This document shows positions 60,069 through 64,000 of a DNA stretch of 64,000 nt, piece by piece (position 1 is the first letter of the stretch; every line of letters starts with the position of its first letter). The DNA comes from Anaerolineales bacterium UBA6055 (lineage in GTDB: Bacteria; Chloroflexota; Anaerolineae; Aggregatilineales; Phototrophicaceae). The notes below the pieces were generated by a model. It was not told the DNA's origin. It did no database searches and worked only from the letters and a program-made list of their open reading frames with translations. A program made the translations under genes and the position numbers. The stretch is from positions 62,001 through 126,000 of the forward strand of contig DIYL01000057.1 in the NCBI GenBank assembly GCA_002428985.1, written 5' to 3'.

Positions 60069-60770
60069 TTAGCGTTGTTGCGCATAGTTGCTGATTTGAA
60101 CGACAAATTCCTGTTGCTTGAAGGCATTGATTCTTTTGATAACCACATGATGGTCATCGACCCAATAAGACATCGCTTTGTCCGGATAACGATAACGTTT
60201 TGTATCGAAATTCAGCTTACCAATTGCAATAGTCTCATCATTTACATGTTCAACCTGCGATTGTGACATCTGAACCACACCAGGGAATAATTGTGCAAAA
60301 TCAAACATCGGTACAAACATCGGCACAGATTTATCACCATATCGTGCAAGTTCGAATGTTGTGCGCCCTCTAAAAATTAGCAGTGGAATATCAATGAGTG
60401 TAAACTTTGGCAGTTCGATTTCACGATACTTCCGCTCTGCACCGTTCATTTCGTATCCAATTTGCATAACATCATTATCAAGACTAAACGTTGCCCGTAG
60501 TTTTTTGATGCCACCCTCAAAGTTATCATTTTCATAGCGAACATCAAACCGGACAATATCATTGCCTGTCGTCTGCAACGCCTCTAGTAAGATCGACTTA
60601 CCCTCTGACTTCCGATAATCGGCATCGACACGAATAAAGTGTTCACCGTCAGGATGTTCATGGATTGTCCATTCTTCCGTTTTCTGGAGTTCTTCACTTT
60701 CTTTGAAAAACTTATAGACTCCACTAGCGATAAATTTTTCGTGTCCCTGCACAGGGTGCAAATAGCGCAT
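60069..60770 (-). CDS. Conserved hypothetical protein linked to AlaX
   Basis: A 233-residue protein of beta-rich predicted fold (MRYLHPVQGHEKFIASGVYK ... FKQQEFVVQISNYAQQR). Notable segments are GRTTFELARYGDKSVPMFVP and YRYPDKAMSYWVDDHHVVIK. I do not recognise a family; no signal peptide or helix bundle. ATG overlaps the AlaX stop by one base (TAATG), implying coupled translation. Confidence 0.6.
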   Translation of the reverse strand: MRYLHPVQGHEKFIASGVYKFFKESEELQKTEEWTIHEHPDGEHFIRVDADYRKSEGKSILLEALQTTGNDIVRFDVRYENDNFEGGIKKLRATFSLDNDVMQIGYEMNGAERKYREIELPKFTLIDIPLLIFRGRTTFELARYGDKSVPMFVPMFDFAQLFPGVVQMSQSQVEHVNDETIAIGKLNFDTKRYRYPDKAMSYWVDDHHVVIKRINAFKQQEFVVQISNYAQQR

Positions 60771-61477
60771 TAATCAGCAATCTCCACATATAGACGTTTA
60801 TTGATACCACCCTTGTTCTTGTAGTTTGTTAGTTTAATTGAACCAACCTCACTCGTATTAGAGACATGAGTTCCACCATCAGCTTGCAAGTCTAAGCCTT
60901 TAATTTCAACAGTACGAACCTCGGGAATGCCTTCAGGCAGTAGATTTATTTTAGTTCGAATCAGATCCGGAATTTGGAATGCTTCTTCACGTGGTAAAAT
61001 CTGCACATCAATATCCCGAGATGCATCAATCTCTTTATTGATTTTCTCTTCAATTTCGGACATCAATCCATCATTCATCGACTCAAATTCAAAATCCATA
61101 CGCCCCGATAACACATCCATGTTACCTCCGGTTACGCTTGCCTGATAATCACGCCAGATCACACCACATAAGATATGCATCGCAGTGTGTGTGCGCATCA
61201 GTTTATGGCGACGGTCCCAATCAATCATGCCTTTTACGGTTGTACCGACAGCAGGTAAATCACCATCGATAATATGAATGTTGCCACGTTTGACCTTAGC
61301 TACAACATATTCAGTATCATAGGCAATCAATTTACCAATATCATTAGGCTGTCCACCACCACCGGGATAAAATGCGGTCCGGTCAAGTATTACGCCATTT
61401 TGATCTGTATTACGTTCTGTAACTGTTGCCTCAAATTCTTGTATATAACTATCTTGCAAATAGATTAATTCTGTCAT
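60770..61477 (-). CDS. AlaX-like alanyl-tRNA editing protein
   Basis: A free-standing homologue of the alanyl-tRNA synthetase editing domain (235 residues) that hydrolyses mischarged Ser- or Gly-tRNA-Ala. The N-terminal beta-barrel contains TAFYPGGGGQPNDIG. The zinc-binding motif RTHTAMHILCG (HxxxH) and second motif DGGTHVSNTSEVG are typical. GGGGA sits just ahead of ATG 61477, overlapping the GNAT stop (ATGA). It resembles the AlaX-M type. Confidence 0.9.
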   Translation of the reverse strand: MTELIYLQDSYIQEFEATVTERNTDQNGVILDRTAFYPGGGGQPNDIGKLIAYDTEYVVAKVKRGNIHIIDGDLPAVGTTVKGMIDWDRRHKLMRTHTAMHILCGVIWRDYQASVTGGNMDVLSGRMDFEFESMNDGLMSEIEEKINKEIDASRDIDVQILPREEAFQIPDLIRTKINLLPEGIPEVRTVEIKGLDLQADGGTHVSNTSEVGSIKLTNYKNKGGINKRLYVEIAD

Positions 61478-61968
61478 GAATTATCCCCTTCTATTTTCGC
61501 TCGCATCCGCAGCATCGTTGTTTCACCGCCCATCGACTGCCAAAACTGGACAGCATCACGATTTTTCTCAGCAACATGCCATTCATAATAAGTAATCTCG
61601 TTAGATTGAAACCACAAAACTAAGCGTTCGACGAGTTCTCGCCCAATACCGTTTCGTCGATAATCAGAATGCACATAAATGTCAGCAAGAAAGCCACTAC
61701 GCACAGGTTGGAAAACTTCCGCCACTATATCGACAATCATCCCAAGAACGTATCCAACAACTTTACTATCTTCTTCAGCAACAAGTACACGCGTGTTGGG
61801 ATCATTTAGACGACTTATGATACTTTCTTGGTAGAATTTCGCCCCCTGTTCCGATGCATTAAACATAATCGCATCAAACTGTCGATGATACGCTACCATC
61901 TCCAACCAGAGTTCTCCAATACGTTTGGCATCATCTGTATTTGCCAATCTTATCATATCAACATCCAA
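61474..61968 (-). CDS. GNAT-family N-acetyltransferase
   Basis: A 164-residue acetyl-CoA-dependent acetyltransferase. Motif A YVHSDYRRNGIGRELVERLV includes the R/Q-x-x-G-x-G/A acetyl-CoA loop (RRNGIG). AKFYQESIISRLNDPNTRVL and WHVAEKNRDAVQFWQSMGGE supply motifs D and B. Substrate unknown. It overlaps the next GNAT gene by 16 bases and the AlaX gene by four. Confidence 0.85.
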   Translation of the reverse strand: MDVDMIRLANTDDAKRIGELWLEMVAYHRQFDAIMFNASEQGAKFYQESIISRLNDPNTRVLVAEEDSKVVGYVLGMIVDIVAEVFQPVRSGFLADIYVHSDYRRNGIGRELVERLVLWFQSNEITYYEWHVAEKNRDAVQFWQSMGGETTMLRMRAKIEGDNS

Positions 61969-62417
61969 TACTCGTTAAATCGTGCTTTCGCACCCTGACT
62001 ACGCCAAAATGCTTCTTCAACAGGATAACGTAATGGTAAATCAATCGTTAAAACACGTAAGTTCTGTTCTCTCATCCAGTTAGTGACTTGCTCAAGCAAT
62101 TGTCCACCTAACCCGCTATGAGACTGATGTAAGTCCATGCCCATATCTATAAGGCGCGCGAGTTTCTTGGGGCGCAGCCCAACAGGACCATCTACCAATG
62201 TTACCACCATATAGCCAACAACATCATTATTGACCTCAGCCACAAAAAATCCTACATTATCATCTATTATCCATTTGGTCGCTGTTTCTTGCCAAACCTG
62301 CACACCTGATGGCAATGCGGTAAAATAAGAGTCAGTTTGTTGAAGTAATGCAATCCGTTCATACCAGAGGAATGATGTTTGTGATATGTCAGATTGTTTG
62401 GCAGGGCGAACATCCAT
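61953..62417 (-). CDS. GNAT-family N-acetyltransferase
   Basis: A 154-residue acetyltransferase, first in the overlapping GNAT-GNAT-AlaX-hypothetical run. Motif A is DMGMDLHQSHSGLGGQLLEQ (SGLGGQ, a variant of the QxxGxG/A loop). DNVGFFVAEVNNDVVGYMVV is the characteristic central strand pair. Substrate unknown. It is divergent from the large membrane protein at 62496. Confidence 0.82.
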   Translation of the reverse strand: MDVRPAKQSDISQTSFLWYERIALLQQTDSYFTALPSGVQVWQETATKWIIDDNVGFFVAEVNNDVVGYMVVTLVDGPVGLRPKKLARLIDMGMDLHQSHSGLGGQLLEQVTNWMREQNLRVLTIDLPLRYPVEEAFWRSQGAKARFNEYWMLI

Positions 62418-62495
62418 TGATTATACTCGGCTTCAGTCTATCTAATTTTTAGCATATCACTAGCTCACCAGCGTAACAAGATTAAGATATTGGTT

Positions 62496-64000
62496 ATGAC
62501 GACAGAAACTCAAATCTCATATGAAGACCTACCGCTTTGGATGCGTCAAGCTAAACAAGAATTTGACTGGGGCATTTTGATCATTATTGCAATGAGCCTT
62601 GCTATTGGGTGGTCATTTCTCATTAATAGCGAGTTACCTGCTGGACATCAACTAGAGCATACTATCTTCCAAGCTAACGATATATCGACAGGATTTCAAG
62701 AAGGCATATTTTATCCGCGCTGGTCCCCCTATGCTGTTAAAGGGTATGGCGCACCAATTCCTAATTATTATCCAATGGGTGCTAGTTATACAATTGCGGT
62801 TGTCTCGGCATTATTTACTAACGATCTTTTTCAGGCAACACGTTTGGTATTTGTCTTCGCCTATGTCATGGCAGGGATTGGTATTTATCTGTATTTATCA
62901 CGACGTACAGACTCAGCAATCGGTTTACTCGGCAGTGTCTTATATTTATATAGTCCAATGATTGGATCAACAGTGCCATATGTTATGGGTGACCTTGCAT
63001 TACTCATTGCAAGCGGTTTATTCACCCTTATCTTATGGGCGAGCTATCGCCTGACAACATTCTATCAGCCAAGTGATCTAGCCTTGTATACACTATTGCT
63101 TGCATTTTTGATTTGGATGCATCCACCAATGGCGATTATTAGTGTCATTCTAACAACAGTTTTAGTCCCTATCGAACAAAATGAAATCTCGAGAGTACAT
63201 CGTCTCATTCGCCTTTTCATAGGTCATATAATTGGTGGTTTACTAATAACATTTTTCTGGATGCCCGCCCTATTTGAGCGTGGACTCGTCGATTGGTATA
63301 CAATAACAGAAGTCAATCAACTCAGCCTCTCACTAGATCAGTTATTCGCCCCAATGCAGCAAATAGATAGTGGTTTACTTCTCCCACAGCCTCAGTTCAA
63401 ACTGGGTTGGATACTTTTAGGGTTTATGATCATTGGGTTGGCAGTTGGGATACGCAACAAAGAACTACGACCATTCAGTTTATTCTTTGCAATCGCCACT
63501 ATTCTACTCACCGGTTATAGTCTTATTGTTACACCCGAACAAACATGGCTTTTGGTTCCAATTACATTATTTGTAGCAATCATTGCTTCGCAAACATTAT
63601 ATTTACGTCGATATGTATCACCTAGGCGCAAGCGTTTATTCCTCGCAATAAGTATCGCTACAAGTGTTATTTTTTCACAACCTGTATGGTTAGTCCCTCC
63701 ACCTAATATGGCCATTGCTTCTGTTGACGCAGTTTCACAAATCCGCTTTGAACAACAAAACTACATCATTCCTCCACTTCCAGATCATGTTCCTATGCCA
63801 TCTTCGATTGATATCAATACGCCAGTCAACCGTGCCTTAGTCAATAGTTATACGCTTGAGGCACCACAACGCTATGATGATAGGCAAAATAATGCCAATA
63901 CAATTCTGAGCTTACTGACAACAGAAACACATCAGCAGGTTTATCGAGCATTCAATCAATTTCCGACCGAGCTGGAATTCTTGTTACCCTACTTTGATGG
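62496..64000 (+). CDS. Large polytopic membrane protein (GT-C/YfhO-like), partial
   Basis: The frame from ATG 62496 remains open to the window end (>500 codons). It begins MTTETQISYEDLPLWMRQ, has a long first helix (ILIIIAMSLAIGWSFLI), an extracellular loop GFQEGIFYPRWSPYAVKGYG followed by PIPNYYPMGA. About ten further helices follow. The YPRWxPxxxxGYGxPxxNYY pattern in the first loop is familiar from large Chloroflexota membrane proteins annotated as 6-PTS-related or GT-C-like. The true enzyme class is not proved. C-terminal part lies outside the window. Confidence 0.75.
   Translation, partial: MTTETQISYEDLPLWMRQAKQEFDWGILIIIAMSLAIGWSFLINSELPAGHQLEHTIFQANDISTGFQEGIFYPRWSPYAVKGYGAPIPNYYPMGASYTIAVVSALFTNDLFQATRLVFVFAYVMAGIGIYLYLSRRTDSAIGLLGSVLYLYSPMIGSTVPYVMGDLALLIASGLFTLILWASYRLTTFYQPSDLALYTLLLAFLIWMHPPMAIISVILTTVLVPIEQNEISRVHRLIRLFIGHIIGGLLITFFWMPALFERGLVDWYTITEVNQLSLSLDQLFAPMQQIDSGLLLPQPQFKLGWILLGFMIIGLAVGIRNKELRPFSLFFAIATILLTGYSLIVTPEQTWLLVPITLFVAIIASQTLYLRRYVSPRRKRLFLAISIATSVIFSQPVWLVPPPNMAIASVDAVSQIRFEQQNYIIPPLPDHVPMPSSIDINTPVNRALVNSYTLEAPQRYDDRQNNANTILSLLTTETHQQVYRAFNQFPTELEFLLPYFD

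Overview
The window is AT-leaning bacterial chromosome, most likely from a Chloroflexota (Anaerolineae-like) organism. This assignment is an inference from gene content. The pointers are a LysA/LCP-type monoderm-like gene set, a GXHH-type long IleRS, an R2lox oxidase, a tandem dynamin pair, many Thr/Pro-rich lipoproteins, TPR membrane proteins and GT-C enzymes, and a three-gene operon that I associate with Anaerolineae. Most of the sequence is densely packed housekeeping and conserved-hypothetical genes with short overlaps. I see no prophage, IS element, CRISPR array or replication origin.

Layout. 1-6 kb: end of an SH3-domain protein, NAD-dependent DNA ligase with an unusual insertion, a duplicated DUF1877-like gene whose second copy is frameshifted, an RlmI-type methyltransferase and a lipoprotein. 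6-20 kb: a degenerate tyrosine recombinase, LipM-like octanoyltransferase, LCP protein, aquaporin, aspS, a GT-C enzyme, an AAA+ ATPase with a coiled-coil partner, a deacetylase-like enzyme and uvrB under a LexA-type SOS box. 20-25 kb: R2lox, then an initiator tRNA gene interrupted by a group I intron, a second CAU tRNA, a free-standing HTH/LAGLIDADG-like protein, lysA and a GAF-GAF-GAF-adenylate cyclase. 25-34 kb: two dynamin-like GTPases, MgtC-like protein, M29 aminopeptidase, tpx, a DM13 protein, an amidohydrolase and a PfkB kinase. 34-38 kb: the rpmH-rnpA-yidD-(beta-propeller lipoprotein)-yidC-khpB ribosome/membrane-insertion cluster, with a clear promoter upstream of rpmH. 38-43 kb: the three-gene operon of unknown function, pfkA and a lipoprotein. 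43-53 kb: a glutamate synthase large subunit and an AlkB-like dioxygenase flanked by two PucR-type regulators. 53-64 kb: ileS, an operon of TPR and single-pass membrane proteins, an AlaX/GNAT operon, and the start of a large membrane protein cut by the window edge.

How the genes fit together. Translation is strongly represented (aspS, ileS, AlaX, rpmH, rnpA, RlmI, two CAU tRNAs), as are membrane biogenesis and cell envelope (yidC, yidD, LCP, GT-C enzymes, dynamins, lipoproteins) and DNA repair (ligA, uvrB, alkB). The most notable element is the initiator tRNA group I intron at 21057-21318. Its catalytic core helices P4-P9 can be read directly from the sequence, and it is followed about 130 bp downstream by a protein that looks like a relative of homing endonucleases.
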